DNA of 64,000 nucleotides from Polytrichum commune (GCA_950295325.1 OX485803.1:25535554-25599553); one strand, 5' to 3'; positions 43,857 through 55,959 are shown, numbered from the stretch's first letter. Numbers and translations: made by a program. Notes: generated by a model from the sequence alone, not told the origin.

Positions 43857-44518
43857 TTGTTTATCAAAGGTTCATCAAGTGGGCCTTTCAATTGCCACTA
43901 CAACCAAATACCTAAGAGGTAGGAGGCAATCTTGGTGTCTTTAGAAAGAGGACAAGAAGCACTGAATGGTGAGCACGTTCTCCTAAACTTATCTTTGGTG
44001 GATATATCTTCCTTTTTTGCAATTGACATTACTGACATTGCCCTATATGAAGAGACCTAGGGGTGGTCTGTAATATGGGCCAAAGTTTGGGAGCCAACCA
44101 CAAGCGGCCACATGTGGTGTTAGTAACTCACTCCTCAAGTGGAGTCTAGTTGCAAATGATTGTTGATGTAAAGTGGTCTCTAAGTTGAGCCAACGTTTCA
44201 ATCTTGATCGGACATTCAACCATAATTGACCACATGTGCAAGATAATTCTAGGGCAAAGCACTTATGCGACTACAGTAGTTATTCTTTCGATTTGGAACA
44301 CCATCAAACAAAAATAATTACAACTGGAACTGAATTTTCTTAAAAAATATGAAATGAAACGACACAAAACTGAGAGTCACCAGCCCAAACTAAATGGCAA
44401 CTTTCTTCTTACTTGCTTGGAGGGTGTCCAAAAACAAAGGTTCTTTGATGCAAACAAGGGAGGCAATCTATGTACCACAAGTTACAGATGAGCTGGTTGA
44501 CTTTGAGGGAAATAACTA

Positions 44519-44920
44519 CACTAAATATGATATTTAGTGTTTGATACACTAAATACAAACGCATACACTAAATGTCAATAACCCTATGTAAGTAAGTAAC
44601 ATCAACTGTAAACTCAAACACTAAATATCAACTATGGTAATATGTGGAAGTTACATGTTTGATTTTAATGTTAGTAAGGATATGAGAAGAATGCCATCGA
44701 CTTCGACAGATGAGAGATCAACGAGCAGGAAGGTGGGACGCCATCCCTAAAATCATAAGTCCAATGAAATCCATGTTTCACAGGTAGGGAGATGGCAGTA
44801 GGGAAGGTAGCGGCACATTTAAGTCTAACACTCATTGTCAAGGAATTGAAAATTAGTGTTGAGCAAGGTAGGGTGGTAACAACATTAAATATAATCAAAC
44901 ACTAAATATCATACTTAGAG
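44519..44920 (+). mobile_element. TA-type MITE (family B), complete copy
   Basis: 402 bp flanked by TA at 44517-44518 and 44921-44922. Termini CACTAAATATGATATTTAGT and, inward from the right, CTCTAAGTATGATATTTAGT, then GTTTGA on both. Short CACTAAAT words recur inside the left half. The reverse complement of a shorter relative is nested at 61578-61870. Confidence 0.85.
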
Positions 44921-44929
44921 TAGCTGAAG

Positions 44930-45015
44930 TTCAAGACTTCAAGAATATTACCGATCGTTTTAGAGGACTCTATAAAATACACCTCGAGTCAATAAACAAG
45001 AAAACGGTAGAACTG
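44930..45015 (-). repeat. Fragment of AACCGGTT repeat family D
   Basis: CAAGACTTCAAGAATATTACC and AAATACACCTCGAGTCAATAA match 59485-59555. The diverged other end, CGAAACTCTCCCCGGACACT, may be the block at about 45520, which would make 45016-45515 an insertion. Confidence 0.45.
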
Positions 45016-45745
45016 TGAGGCTCTGTCCTTTACCATGAAAGACTACAACTCTAGCTGTCCGCTTTGCTCATGCGAGTCCACGGCTATTTATTATACCTAT
45101 AACCAACCCTCTCTTGGATTTTGTGCACCTTCTTCTCAAATGTGGGTCAAGGACTGAAGCTACTCACTTATCACCCGAAACTTAAAAAATAAATAACTAA
45201 CAACTACCAAAAAAACTATAGTCAACTAGATTTCTTTCAATACATTTTAGGGAACAACTATAGTTACCTATATATATATAACGATAAATAACATCCATGC
45301 GAAATAAACTGGACCCAAAACAGTAGGATCGAGTAACGTCCAAGTGTGAACGCAAAGTGGTTAGGAAATTTGCTCTTGAAACATAGAAGTCGATGCATAG
45401 TCTTTGTCCTCCAGACAGAGCCAATAAAAAACAATAAAAATAAAAATAAAAAGCCGCCCAAAAGATGAGGACAACAACGTCATGGAAGGGGCTGGACATG
45501 GAATATTGAGCGATTGTGCCCGAAACTCTCCCCGGACACTGGAGCCAATATTTTCCATGTGTGTGGACTGGGTTCCTAGTGTTGCAGCAATAAGTCAGCA
45601 AGCATTGAGATAAAAGTTACTGACCTGCTGCCAAAAGCACAGGCGACGCCCAAAAGCTGGAACGAACCACCGAATCCCCTGGATTCTCTGAATGCAAGAT
45701 GTGATGCAAGTAAGTTAGCGTTAGCGTGGGCACAGTGGCCAAGAC

Positions 45746-45932
45746 AAACAACAACAACAACAACAACAAACAGCAAGCGCAACAGCAAGAGCAAGAAGAA
45801 GAAGAAGAAGAATACAACAACAACAACAACAACAACCACAACAACCACAACAGTGTGAAGAAGAAGGAGAAGAAGGAGAAGGAGAAGGAGGAGGAGGAGG
45901 AGGAGAAGAAGAAGAAGAAGAAGAAGAGGAGT
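45746..45932 (+). repeat. Compound trinucleotide microsatellite
   Basis: Alternating blocks of (CAA)n, (GAA)n, (CAA)n, (AAG/GGA)n and (AAG)n over nearly 190 bp, almost pure purine on the + strand after 45850. Translations on both strands give poly-Asn/Gln/Glu/Lys or poly-Val/Leu/Ser, so the apparently long frames here are not genes. Confidence 0.9.
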
Positions 45933-46106
45933 TCCTATGCTCCGCGGCTTTTGCTTCTTTCAACACATGAGAAGCATTGGAAGACGGAGAAACCAATGTT
46001 TTTGAGAATGTCTTGTGAAGAAGTTGGTAACTTTGTGGCCCTCTCCTTCGTTCCACAAGGCCATCCACGCTTGCAGTGTTGACGATCGGTGTATCGGTGG
46101 GTAAAC

Positions 46107-46155
46107 GTTTTGTGTTGTATTGTATTGTATTGCGTTGTGTTGTGTTGTGTTGTGT
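46107..46155 (+). repeat. Pentanucleotide microsatellite
   Basis: (TTGTA)n followed by (TTGTG)n, about nine units, ending in GTGTGAGAG. Confidence 0.85.
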
Positions 46156-46440
46156 GAGAGGGAGTTATCGCATGCAAGCGTACGTCTCAATCATCCAACA
46201 TAAAAGAAGTCATGAAATAGTATGCACTCCGGAGTCTTTTTTCCCCCTTACTTTATTTGACGGCGGAATCCTTTTCAAGGACCGTGAATGAGTATTAGAG
46301 ATGAATAGCCACAAACCTACAGTAGGTCAAGTTTTCCATATTGGATGAATGAAGGGAAGGTACACACAATTGTAATGATTTTCTCTCGCCATGCATGAGG
46401 GCGACATCGTAAATAAAAATTGTATATTATAATTCTTTTG

Positions 46441-46678
46441 TAAACATAACATTATTGAAATTCATAACACTGTTTTGTGGGACTGACAGTATTCCACAGA
46501 ATATTCCTCCACATTCAGATTGAATGTGGGGCATATTATGTGGAATATTGTCAGTCCCACGGAACATTGTTATGGATCTGAATATTTCCCCACATTCGGA
46601 TTGAATGTGGGGCATATTATGTGGAATATTGTTAGTCCCACGGAACATTGTTATGGATCTGAATAATGTTATGTTTTA
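46441..46678. mobile_element. Palindromic element with internal 81-bp tandem units
   Basis: The left arm (TAAACATAACATTATT, then CATAACA.TGTT..GTGGGACT and ACA.TATTCCACA) pairs with the right arm over about 55-60 bp. Between them lie two 81-bp tandem units beginning at 46509 and 46590 with CCACATTC(A/G)GATTGAATG, itself a small hairpin. A second palindrome, AGACCATTTT/AAAATGGTC, follows at 46678-46716. No clear target duplication was seen. Confidence 0.7.
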
Positions 46679-46719
46679 GACCATTTTGAACTATGAAAGT
46701 GTTCTAAAATGGTCCAGAT

Positions 46720-47475
46720 TTAGTCTAGCGAGATCCAATTGAAACGAACCAACAACAAACTTGGGAAGAACTTGTTTTTTTAATATATCCATCATCATGG
46801 GTGTCAAGAACTGAAATCCTACATTGTTGACCGTTTCATAACATGTGCTAACAATCACTGTACACGTTTCCCAATAATCGGCTGTTGAAGTTGTTTGAAA
46901 CTATTGGAGCATCTTCATTCCTCCCACTTCTATTCTAGTAATTTAAGAGCACCATTTAAGAGCAGCGGTCTCTTGCCCAACAATAAAATGTCACAAAATA
47001 CAGTCACCGTTTCATCTGGGTTGTGAAGACTACAAAAATTCATCCAAATACAAGTTCGTGGAGTCCTCCCATCCATTCTTAGGGTTTTGACTGCTCCTTT
47101 TACCCCAGTCCCATGTTTAGTCACGAGTCTCGGAGAGTTAATAAAGCTACATTGATATGTGCAATTAGATTGACCTGCGCTAAGGTAGATGAGGCTAATG
47201 TGGACACTTCCAACTTTGTGGAATTGTCCAGCCAATGGATTTGAGCACTAGAAGCTTGAGCGGGTCAGCAATTATGATTCAAGATCAAAGGATTTGAACT
47301 TGTTGAAATTGGAGTTGAGGAAGGTGTTGATCCAGGCTCCATAATAAAAGATTCTTTGGTTCCCAATATGGTGTTATGCGGGGGAACTCGTTTATCGTTC
47401 GATTTCTTATGTAAGTGGATGACATCATCAGCAAATTTTATGTGGGTCCCCTTGTCATTGTGTGGCACATATATC
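46720..47475. other. No gene seen
   Basis: Short frames (101 and 75 codons, minus strand) without domain. The part near 46725-46760 resembles the old repeat at 15735 and 33022. Confidence 0.4.
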
Positions 47476-47478
47476 TTA

Positions 47479-47863
47479 GGGCCGGTCCACACAAGGTCCC
47501 AAGTCCTAAGTCAAGGTTTCCTTGAGGTCAATCCGTGCAATCTTAGTTGTTGAGAGGATGGAAATTGTGCCTTACCACCTCACACGGGATCCTACGTCCT
47601 AAGTCCCAAGTATGATATACATGTCAATATGGCAACACTTTTGGAGGTGAGGCTTGGGACTTGTGTTAAAAGTTGGGTCAAGCAAAAAGATAGACCGAAC
47701 TTGCTACACAAGTCCCATGCATTTTTTGGCCTATTAAAATAATCAAGATTCCATAAAAACTATACTTTAAAAGGCTCTTAAGGCTCAAAAGTTGGGACTT
47801 CTCCTCCATGTTGGGAATTGTTGGCATGAGTGGGACTTGGGATTGGGAAGCCCATGCGAACCC
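47479..47863. mobile_element. Tourist-like MITE (family H), copy 2
   Basis: Left flank TTA (47476-47478), then GGGCCGGTCCACACAAGGTC, nearly the same as the left end at 10282. The right end is about 47863-47868 (inward GGGTTCGCATGGGCTTCC) with TTA at 47869-47871, so its exact boundary is uncertain. Shared interior blocks with 10282-10671 include AACTTTTGAGCC and CAAGTCC-type words. Confidence 0.6.
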
Positions 47864-47871
47864 ACACTTTA

Positions 47872-48919
47872 GAACAATTTGATGTTCATCCATAAAGGAC
47901 CATAAGGACATATCAACTTTTGGGCACATTTGTTATTGAGTCCACATACTTTGACTTCAATCCAAAAATTGATGGATAAGAAGAAAAAAGTCGGACTTGC
48001 AAGGTTGTAAAATCTAGCCAAAAATTGGAATTGGTATTGAGGCAAATATACGTGGATAGGTTTAATCATAATTGAATTGGACCCAAAAAAATGAAATAAT
48101 TTTTTTACTCATCTCTAAATATATGCATTTTCTTATCTACCATTTGGAATCCAATACTTGAGAAATGAGTTTTCTATGCAATAGACCTCTCAAAGAAACC
48201 CATATTTGACATGTGTCCAAAGTAAGCCATGAGAACTAAAGTGAATAGACTCCAAAAGTAATTAATTTCTTAGATTGGAATTTCATATAGGCCAAACTCA
48301 CCTACAGAGGTAAAGAAGGCAAAAGTTCGCTTTAAAATAACTACAATGCAACCATCAAGAAGGGAACAAAAGTCAAATCTAGATACGGGCACCCCTGAAC
48401 TATTCCATCATTAGGTTTTCATGGCCCGATCTCGATGGTCAAAATGCTCTCGAAATGCTATAAAAATAAAATATCGGTGTCCTCCCTAATATCATATTCA
48501 AACCACGAGGATGATTTGTAAACAATCCTATATAAAAACACACATTTTAACGTCCAATTGCAAACATGAAAATTGTCGTAAATTCTACTTCGAACTACAC
48601 ATGGTCCTTCCTTTAGCGGCACTCATAAGTAATCTTAGTAGCACACACGCAATGTACACAAGAACCATGCACATTCGGAGCATTGCATCAAAATAAAAAT
48701 GAAATAAAATAAAAACCACGGTCCTTGCACTTTGTCTTTCTTGTTGGAGTACTCCTTGGGGAGCATCCAATAAGGGTCCACGCCACATTCCACGGCCAAA
48801 CCCAAATAATGTCATTGGCTCATCGAAGCCGGAATTAAGGGGTTTGAGGTCGGGAAATTTCAAGATGAGTTCAAGCACGTACTATAAGGTGTGTATGTGG
48901 GTGTTGATTTGGTTTGTTT
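47872..48919. other. No gene seen
   Basis: AT-rich; the minus-strand 97-codon frame at 48585-48878 has no recognisable domain. Confidence 0.4.
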
Positions 48920-49620
48920 TCCATGTCCTCCAACTTCTACCAGTTAGAGTTACACAATGGAAGTCTTTTGGTGCTCTAACACATCTAAGATGAAGCATCA
49001 ACAAAAATCAGAATGAAAATCGGATCTTCCCTTATTTAGTTACATCAACTGAGTACTACATGTTTGTTGGTTTCTTAAATCAATTACATAGGTGATCCCA
49101 ATTGTGTTCACTATGGAGTGTGGAGTGCACTAAATATTGTATTTGGTGTCGTATGGTAATTCATGTCGTTGTAATGAACTCTTTTTTAAAGGACACTTAT
49201 GAATAAGTTTACAAGTCATGTCATCCCAACTTACATTTCAAAGTTTGATATAAAGTTTCTGCATCCTAACATTACTGCAATGAAATATTGTCATGGATGG
49301 ATAAGACTTGGTAACTGAAATCACTTAGTAACTGACATGAATTGTAACATTGTAAATCTATGATGCCTAAATTGTGTTTACAAAGAATGACAAATAATGT
49401 TAGGTTTACATTTAGTAGTAGTGGCACTACACAAGCGGTTTACAATTTCTATTGAGCAAGATGAAGAGAGTCGGTGACACTAAATACACTATCTAGTGAG
49501 TCAGTGTCACTAATAATTTTGTGGTCCACTCTTCTTTTGAAAATGTGTTTATATAGTGTTTGTTTTGTATATCTCCTCACCAAACCATGCATCAATCAGA
49601 TATAGGTGTCTGATTAAGAA
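48920..49620 (-). repeat. Dispersed repeat family O, minus-strand copy with nested MITE
   Basis: On the minus strand it matches 7735-8100: CAAACACTATA.A.ACACAT, GGTTTGGTGAGGAG and CAACAAACATGTAGTA-like blocks. The two halves are separated by the family A MITE at 49128-49498. Confidence 0.6.
49128..49498 (+). mobile_element. TA-type MITE (family A) in family O
   Basis: 371 bp. Left end CACTAAATATTGTATTTGGT; right end, inward, CACTAGATAGTGTATTTAGT. The flanks are TG and AG, so the TA duplication is no longer intact. Interior blocks, such as GGACACTTATGAATAAGT and AGAATGACAAATAATGTTAG, match 29099-29462 in the same orientation. Confidence 0.75.
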
Positions 49621-50109
49621 AAAATGACCAAGTAAAACCCGCATATCTTAAAGTATGTGAACCTAAACAAACATGGATTGCAAAGTGGTCAACGTCATTA
49701 CTAATTGGTACATCTCTTCATTTTAGAATGTACATCTAGGAGCATTGTATATTGGTAGCCATTCAAGAAGAGTGTTTCTTTCATGCTCAAAATGCTTTTG
49801 TCTAGACTCGACGTCAAATTCCACACCTTCTTCAGAGAAATTACTTGAAGAAGAATGTGATTTTGGTAGAGATAATAGAAATTTTAGAATGTTTGTTGGG
49901 GGAGGGAGGCAAGTGTGAGCCCAAAACCTCCACCCTTGAATGCGTCTGTGTCCGGGTGAAGGCTCAGAGTTCACATGTACTAAATCTCTCCCCTCCTCCC
50001 TCAGTTATTACAATGCACCATTGAGTGAGTTGATATGCAAACACACTTTATCATGAGAAACGAGCCTTACAATAGCATTAATCAATGCTTTTGGTCAAGT
50101 CACCATCCC

Positions 50110-50965
50110 TCTAAGCAACACTCCTAACTACACTAATTCTCCACTTCCCCACAAGCGGGGAAGGAGCCCATCCCTACTTAACCCCCTTTGACTAACCGAA
50201 GCATCAACCCGCCCCAATGGCCTCCTAATCGCATTGAAGGTCAGCTTAATGGCATAACAGTGCCTCGTGTAGCCATACCGGGCCCAACAGCTCCCGGTAA
50301 ACAGGGCAGCATGACCCCTTGTACCTCCTGGTAGCAACCCCTTCTTTGTGAGCTTACCCTCTTCTGTTCCGACTCAGCTAGTTACTTGCTGGTCCTGGGT
50401 GTGACTTCTCCGCCTTAGCGAATCAACCTCTTCACTGCCCTCCTACTTAATTTTGCTCCCAGTCCGGCCCAGCCATCGCCGAATCACCCCCATCCAGCAC
50501 ATTGACCCTGCCTTCCCCCTGAATCTAACTTCGGCAGTTGACAGGTCATTCAATGAGGAAAGCTCACCTCTCCGACTCATCACCACCTCAAAGCAGCGCC
50601 CAATAATCACCTTGCCAGAATGCTCCCTCCGTGCCAATTCATCGATCACCAGTGAACAACACAAGAAAAAATGCCATTCTCAAGCACGGCAGTAGGGAAA
50701 ACAACAGATCACGAGGAGCCTCAAAAATACTTTGGACAATGTCTGCGGTTCTTGCCCCCCCTCACCTGCATTCTCGGATTGAAGGTGGCATTCCAGCATC
50801 GGTGGCAGCGCAACTGCCATGTTTTTTTCTTCTTCGCCGCCACACGAGAGAGACCCACCAAAAAAACCAGAAGGGGCCGACCCCTTCCACAGTCTTTGTG
50901 TTGCTGACCCGAGAGAGGTTTTTCCGCTTCCCCGAGCACTCCCAACCCCCTGTTTTGAACATAGT
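50110..50965. other. GC-rich patch with several open frames, possible gene remnant
   Basis: About 850 bp clearly richer in GC than the flanks. Minus-strand frames at 50443-50664 (starting MCCSLVIDELARREHSGKVI) and 50128-50337 (including CWARYGYTRHCYAIKLTF) look the most protein-like; the region 50631-50975 is open on both strands. I recognise no family. Possibilities are a captured gene fragment, an organelle-derived insertion or the decayed end of a real minus-strand gene. Confidence 0.35.
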
Positions 50966-51033
50966 TATCCACTGACCAACCCCCCCCCCTTTAAACAAAC
51001 ATTAACCCAAGCCTAATTCGAACAGTACTTAGG

Positions 51034-51290
51034 ATCACTATATTCGTTAATTTGAGACTTTCTCTTGTCTCAAATTAATATATGGACCACAACAACATGG
51101 TCTAATGTTTGGGTCGTCCTACCTAAACCATCTTGATATGAGTTCTTAATTGGGTTCTTGATATGAACACCCGCTTCAAAGTATTTGCATCTTACAACAT
51201 TCTCCAATATTTGTGTGATTTTATCCATGTTCTTATATTTGTAATTGTCTCAAAATGCCGAAAAAGTCCCAAATTAATGAATATAGTGAT
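51034..51290. mobile_element. 257-bp MITE with ATCACTATATTC termini
   Basis: Left end ATCACTATATTCGTTAATTT, continuing GAGACTTT; right end, inward, ATCACTATATTCATTAATTT, continuing GGGACTTT. That is about 28 bp of inverted repeat with two mismatches. TAGG precedes the left end and follows the right end, a possible 4-bp duplication or a degenerate TTA/TA. Its superfamily is unclear. Confidence 0.75.
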
Positions 51291-51816
51291 TAGGCCTGGC
51301 TCCCCTTAAACCCCGACTGAGTCATTTGAATTTAAATGTCCTAAACCTAATTAGCTAATAACTTGTTTTTAGTCTTTTCGAGTAATTTCACACGGTATCA
51401 CAATCTACCTTAATCCTTCTTTAACTTCTAAAACATTCAACCCTCTAGCTTCTAACCAACTCAATCAAAGCACCACTGCTAACTTTTGGATGTTGTAAGG
51501 ACTAATTTAAAATGTGGGCACCAATTTGGGTTCACAGCAAGTTGGAATATTCCAAATTCATAAATATTGACACCATGAGTTACTTACGTGTGAAAGGCAC
51601 TTGGGCCATGTAGCATTCCCACAACTAACTTTGATATGTTGAGAAGTATTGTATCACGCCAACAATAAAATAAAAGTTGAAACTAAGACAAATTTGATAC
51701 TAGCCAAATGAGATTCCGTATTTCCAAATTGCAAGATTTGGGGACCTTGACAAGGGTCTTGGTGAGTCAATATTCATGCTAAGGATATTTCGAACATCTC
51801 CCTCCAACACCTCATA

Positions 51817-51838
51817 ATAATAATAATAATAATAATAA
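51817..51838 (+). repeat. (TAA)n microsatellite
   Basis: Seven to eight TAA units, directly upstream of a family D copy. Confidence 0.85.
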
Positions 51839-51854
51839 CGTCGGGCAATCCGAC

Positions 51855-52068
51855 GTGAATTTCGAGCATAATCGGTCCAGGTCCTAGTGTTTTCAAAGAC
51901 CACCGGTTACATGTTGTGATCTTTCAAAAAAATTATAAAATTGAGGTATATTCCATAGATTCCTCTCAAATGATGGGTAGATTTCTTGAAGGTTTGAGCT
52001 TTGAAAGGTTATTTCTCAAACTCAATTGATTCATATGTAACTAATGGTCAATTCTCCCCGTTCATTGG
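51855..52068 (+). repeat. AACCGGTT repeat family D, copy
   Basis: From CGTGAATTTCGAGCATAATCGG to CCCCGTTCATTGG, with TTGAGGTATATTCCATAGAT in the middle. Some AACCGGTT palindromes have mutated (ACCACCGGTT, CTCAATTGATT), so this copy is older than the one at 30461. Confidence 0.7.
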
Positions 52069-52604
52069 TTAGTAATTTTGTGAGGATTTGGTCATAGCAC
52101 CGGTGAAAGCCTCAATCATAATCTTGTAAGGTAGGTATATGAAAACATGGAAAATAAGTTGATTGAGAAAGAGTGGCTTGAAATTTGTGCAATATTTCAA
52201 TGATGAAGTAGAGAAAATGATGAGGTATGCAAGTTGTTTCGTTAATTTATTCCATGTAATTCTTTAATTACATTTTCCCAAAGAGGCAAGAAGTCAAACC
52301 CCTTGTACTTGTATAGTAAAGTCTCCCTAATTTGAGCATCAAATTATCTTACACTACATACAAATGAACACAAACAATTAACTCAATGGCACCCAAAAGT
52401 GATTGCAAGTGGTGTGAAACAACACCTATATGTCAACACACTGCATCCTTTTTAAACCACCACTTTACAATTAGCCATTTTGGGTCCACACAAGAATCAT
52501 TCTACCCCTTGTATAGTGCACCAATAGTGGTCATTCACTGTTTTTGGTTTTTCTACCTTGAGTTAAGGAAGGTAAGGACCAAGTCAATGCACCAGACTAA
52601 ATAG

Positions 52605-52880
52605 TCCAATTAGTGTGGGTGGGAAATTAGCGTGAAAATAATTAGCATGGGCCACACTAGTTTTGTCGTCAAGGTGGAATTAACGTGGGTCCAAGACCTT
52701 GGAAGGTGGAATTAACGTGGGTCCAAGACCTTGGGCCTTCCACAAAATGAAGTAATCATCCATGTTAATTTTCTAAAAGACAAGTAATGTGGGCCATGCT
52801 AATGTTTTGCTAGAGATTTAGTGCGGGTTCAAAATTAATGTGACCCACATTGATTCTTATTATGAAAAATTAGCATGAGC
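52605..52880 (+). mobile_element. TA-type MITE (family M), truncated copy with internal duplication
   Basis: Left end near TAAATAGTCCAATTAGTGTG, matching the terminus at 8214-8572, followed by GGCCACACTAxTTTT and AATTAACGTGGGTCCAAGA. The block AAGGTGGAATTAACGTGGGT, continuing CCAAGACCTTGG, is directly duplicated at about 52670-52735. The right terminus is not recognisable. Confidence 0.65.
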
Positions 52881-55020
52881 AATTATGAGTTAAATTCTAG
52901 ATCGACTTTGTGTTACCCTAACTTTACTGCTTTGAAACTTGTAACAATTTTCATATCCATGTAAAAATAAATAAATAAAATTGCGTTCGGCTTAGAATGT
53001 GTTTCTCTTCGCAAGAAAAATAATCCCCCATTATTTCTCCTCCTAAATAGATCTGGGCCCTGGCAAAACTAGCAAGGTACTTAAGGCCTTCTAAAAACTT
53101 GCCCCCCATTGATTGCATTTAGACTAATCTACTTTAGTTCTGCTAGGTATTAAATTGGGGATTCCGGTGGACCATGGTGGCTATTTTGGGAGTCAAATTA
53201 GGAGGTTGTTAAATCGACCACACACTGATTAAAATGGCCATAGAGACACGTCGTGGGGTCAAATGACCCATCAAAAGTTGGAATAATGATAGTTGTAAAT
53301 TTAAATGTGAAGAAAAAGGAAGCAACATGGATACCTTGCTTCATTTCATGTGTGCAATGAAAAAACAAATTTTGATAAGTCATGTCACCGCGCAATTTGT
53401 CTTTGTGGTCATTCTAACTAGTCTGTGTGGTTGATTTAACAATCCCCTCAATTTATATTCAAATATGTTAAGAAAAAATGAGTTTCATGTAGTAACACTA
53501 CATCATTTATGGTATTTAGTGTCACTTGACTAAAGCTTGGTTCATACAAGAGCATGGACAAAATGTGAACAGTGATACCCCGGCTAACTTTCATCCCCCA
53601 ATATTTCTTCCACATCATCATATCATTGTGTAGGTCGTCCATTTCATCAAATGCAACTTCATATTTGCCAATAGCCCTAACCAACCCTAATTGAACAAGC
53701 ATGAGTATTCTTCCACCAAAGAAATTTGGAACCACGTCCCAGGCAAGACCCAAACCTTCTCCTAGCTCTTTGTTTCACATTGGAATGCACTTCTTGTCCA
53801 CCAAGGTGGCTACTTTGGTTGGTGATTTGGCGGGTTGACAAAGTGGACAAACCCTAGGCATGAACCACGCACTGGATAAAGATGTTATTTTAGCCAATGG
53901 TCTTTGACAATCTTTTGTCAAGGCACTTGTCTATGTGGGCCTAATAGTGTCACTTACCCTCTTATATGGCCTATCTTAAGTTACACTAATGGTGTAACCA
54001 CATCACACTTGTCATTTGCATGCACAATAATATCTTTCTCTTTGCCTCCTCTTTGCCTCCTATTTTGTGAAAGTTGTCATCGATGTGGGCACATTGACTT
54101 CTTGCATATTAGAACGCATAAACTATCAACTCATGCACCTCAACGTGCTACGCCAAATGTCATAATGAAACTAATTTTGCACGTGAAAATTTACTTACTT
54201 GACAAATAGTGTCATGTCGATGATCAACGAACATGACACTTTGAGACCTCTAGGCATCCAATATAGGCCCTTCACAAAGAGTGTACGTGATACTATATAC
54301 CATAAACGATGTAGTTTGGATTCATCTCATCGCGGTTCATTGGACCTATGCATATTATTAATGTCCAATTCCATCCCCAAACTGTTTGCTCAACATGTTG
54401 TCATCTACAGTCAATCGTTTTGGAACTTGGAGCGGTGACTGCATTGACATCCACCCACCACCCACCTGCCCTCACTATAGGTTGCCAAAAATATATATAT
54501 GAGAAATTACAACATTTTCACTTTAGTTACAATTGGCAGAGACCCAACTGATATATGTACATGCTCACATCGCACAACACCTACCATCAAGAAGGTGAAA
54601 ATATTTATTGCTAGGTCCAATGATTATCATTTAAAGCCAAATTTACACAAATTATTAGCACACCCCTGATGGTAGGTGTTGGGAAACAAACTCCAATTCA
54701 ATCAACATGATAATTCCCTTTCATAATGTGCAATTAGGTTGCCTTGCAAATAGATTGCCTTTTTACCCATTCAAATTTATTTCAATTAAAATCACATCAT
54801 AAAAAATTATAATTATTTTTTAATCGTATAATTAAAAATGTAAAACATAATTACATTATTTGCTATTCTGGTAGTGAATATTATAGTTGGAGTGTTTAAA
54901 TTTAAAAAGGTGTGGGGCCTAATTGCACATATGAGTGTAGCCTTTGGCCGATCTTTTGGGGGTGAGGATCGAATGTTGCATTAAATAGGTAACTATAATT
55001 AATGCATGGTCTCGTCATGG
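52881..55020. other. No gene seen; fragment of a family A end
   Basis: About 2.1 kb. ACTACATCATTTATGGTATT, then TAGTGTCACTT, at about 53497 resembles a lone family A terminus. GTGTCATGT and ACATGACAC (54209-54239) form a short hairpin. Frames of 60-100 codons around 53448-54551 show no recognisable domain. Confidence 0.4.
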
Positions 55021-55028
55021 GAATAAAT

Positions 55029-55378
55029 CTCGGGGGGGGGGGGGGGGCAGTGTGTTAAAAAGTTAAGGATATAGGTGCGAACAACCACTATTTTATAGGG
55101 GGGGTATTACTTTCAATTCTCTTCTTTTTTCCACATGCTATCATTATGTAAATTTCTACTTTGGTTAATAGAAAAATGGCTTGCATTACTTATAATTCCA
55201 AATTACCTATTATTCCATACCCTTTAGTACTTTAAAGATGTCCAGTGCCATTTTTGATACCCTATATTACTCTTAAGTCCATTTATAAATTTTTGCCCCC
55301 ATGTTTTTAAAATACCCTATCATTTGTTCACACGTATATTGCTACTCCAACCAATGACTACCCCCCCCCCCCCCTGAG
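55029..55378 (+). mobile_element. MITE with G-rich termini and 8-bp target duplication (family E), copy 2
   Basis: 350 bp beginning CTC and about 16 G, ending in about 14 C then TGAG. Target duplications GAATAAAT lie at 55021-55028 and 55379-55386. By eye about 95 percent identical to 40623-40967, with the main length differences in the homopolymers. No frame of note inside. Confidence 0.92.
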
Positions 55379-55386
55379 GAATAAAT

Positions 55387-55950
55387 TATAGACCATGGAA
55401 TATGTGGTGGTGAGGCCATTGTCTCTCCGTTCCCTACTACTCATGCCTAAATAAGTAGATGAATATTTATTCAAAATCACAGTGCCACGTGTCCAAAAAA
55501 ACCCCAAAACAAGCATGTGACCAAAACAATTAAAAGATGGAAGTATGACAACTGCCAAAGGTGGGTATGATGGGAGAAACCAAGTGGAAATGATTGTCAT
55601 GAAGCCAAGGTGTTGACCATGGCATGGGCGATGGCATGGGGGTAGGTCATGGGGGGGGGGGGGGTTATGAGCATGGACATGGGCAGGGGGGGGCATATCG
55701 TTGCATGAGTTGACCCATAATATTATTTCATATGCATGGATGGAATGGGCTAGGATGGCACGGCGCTGAGCTAGTTCTTTACATTTCTTACCATGATCAC
55801 ATATCATAACTTATAACCAAAAGATGAAGCGTCCATATACCAATTCCATAATCTTATCTTTTTATTTAGTATTTAAAAAGTCTTCTTCTAAGTTCCAATA
55901 TGTACCAATTTGAAGAGTTTTTTTAGGGTGTCTTTATGTAAAAACAAAGA
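55387..55950. other. No gene; G-runs and GCATGG-rich stretch
   Basis: A minus-strand 149-codon frame spans 55358-55807 but runs through poly-C/poly-G and a CATGGGC-rich stretch, giving poly-Pro/His and Gly runs without domain. G-runs at about 55649-55662 and 55686-55693. Confidence 0.5.
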
Positions 55951-55959
55951 CAATGAATC

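Noticed and set aside
45576-46082. Frames of 77-118 codons on both strands
   Set aside because: They are translated microsatellite (poly-Val, Leu, Ser, Asn, Glu, Lys) and not proteins.
55358-55807. 149-codon minus-strand frame
   Set aside because: Begins and ends in homopolymer and CATGGG-rich sequence, overlaps the end of a MITE, and has no domain.
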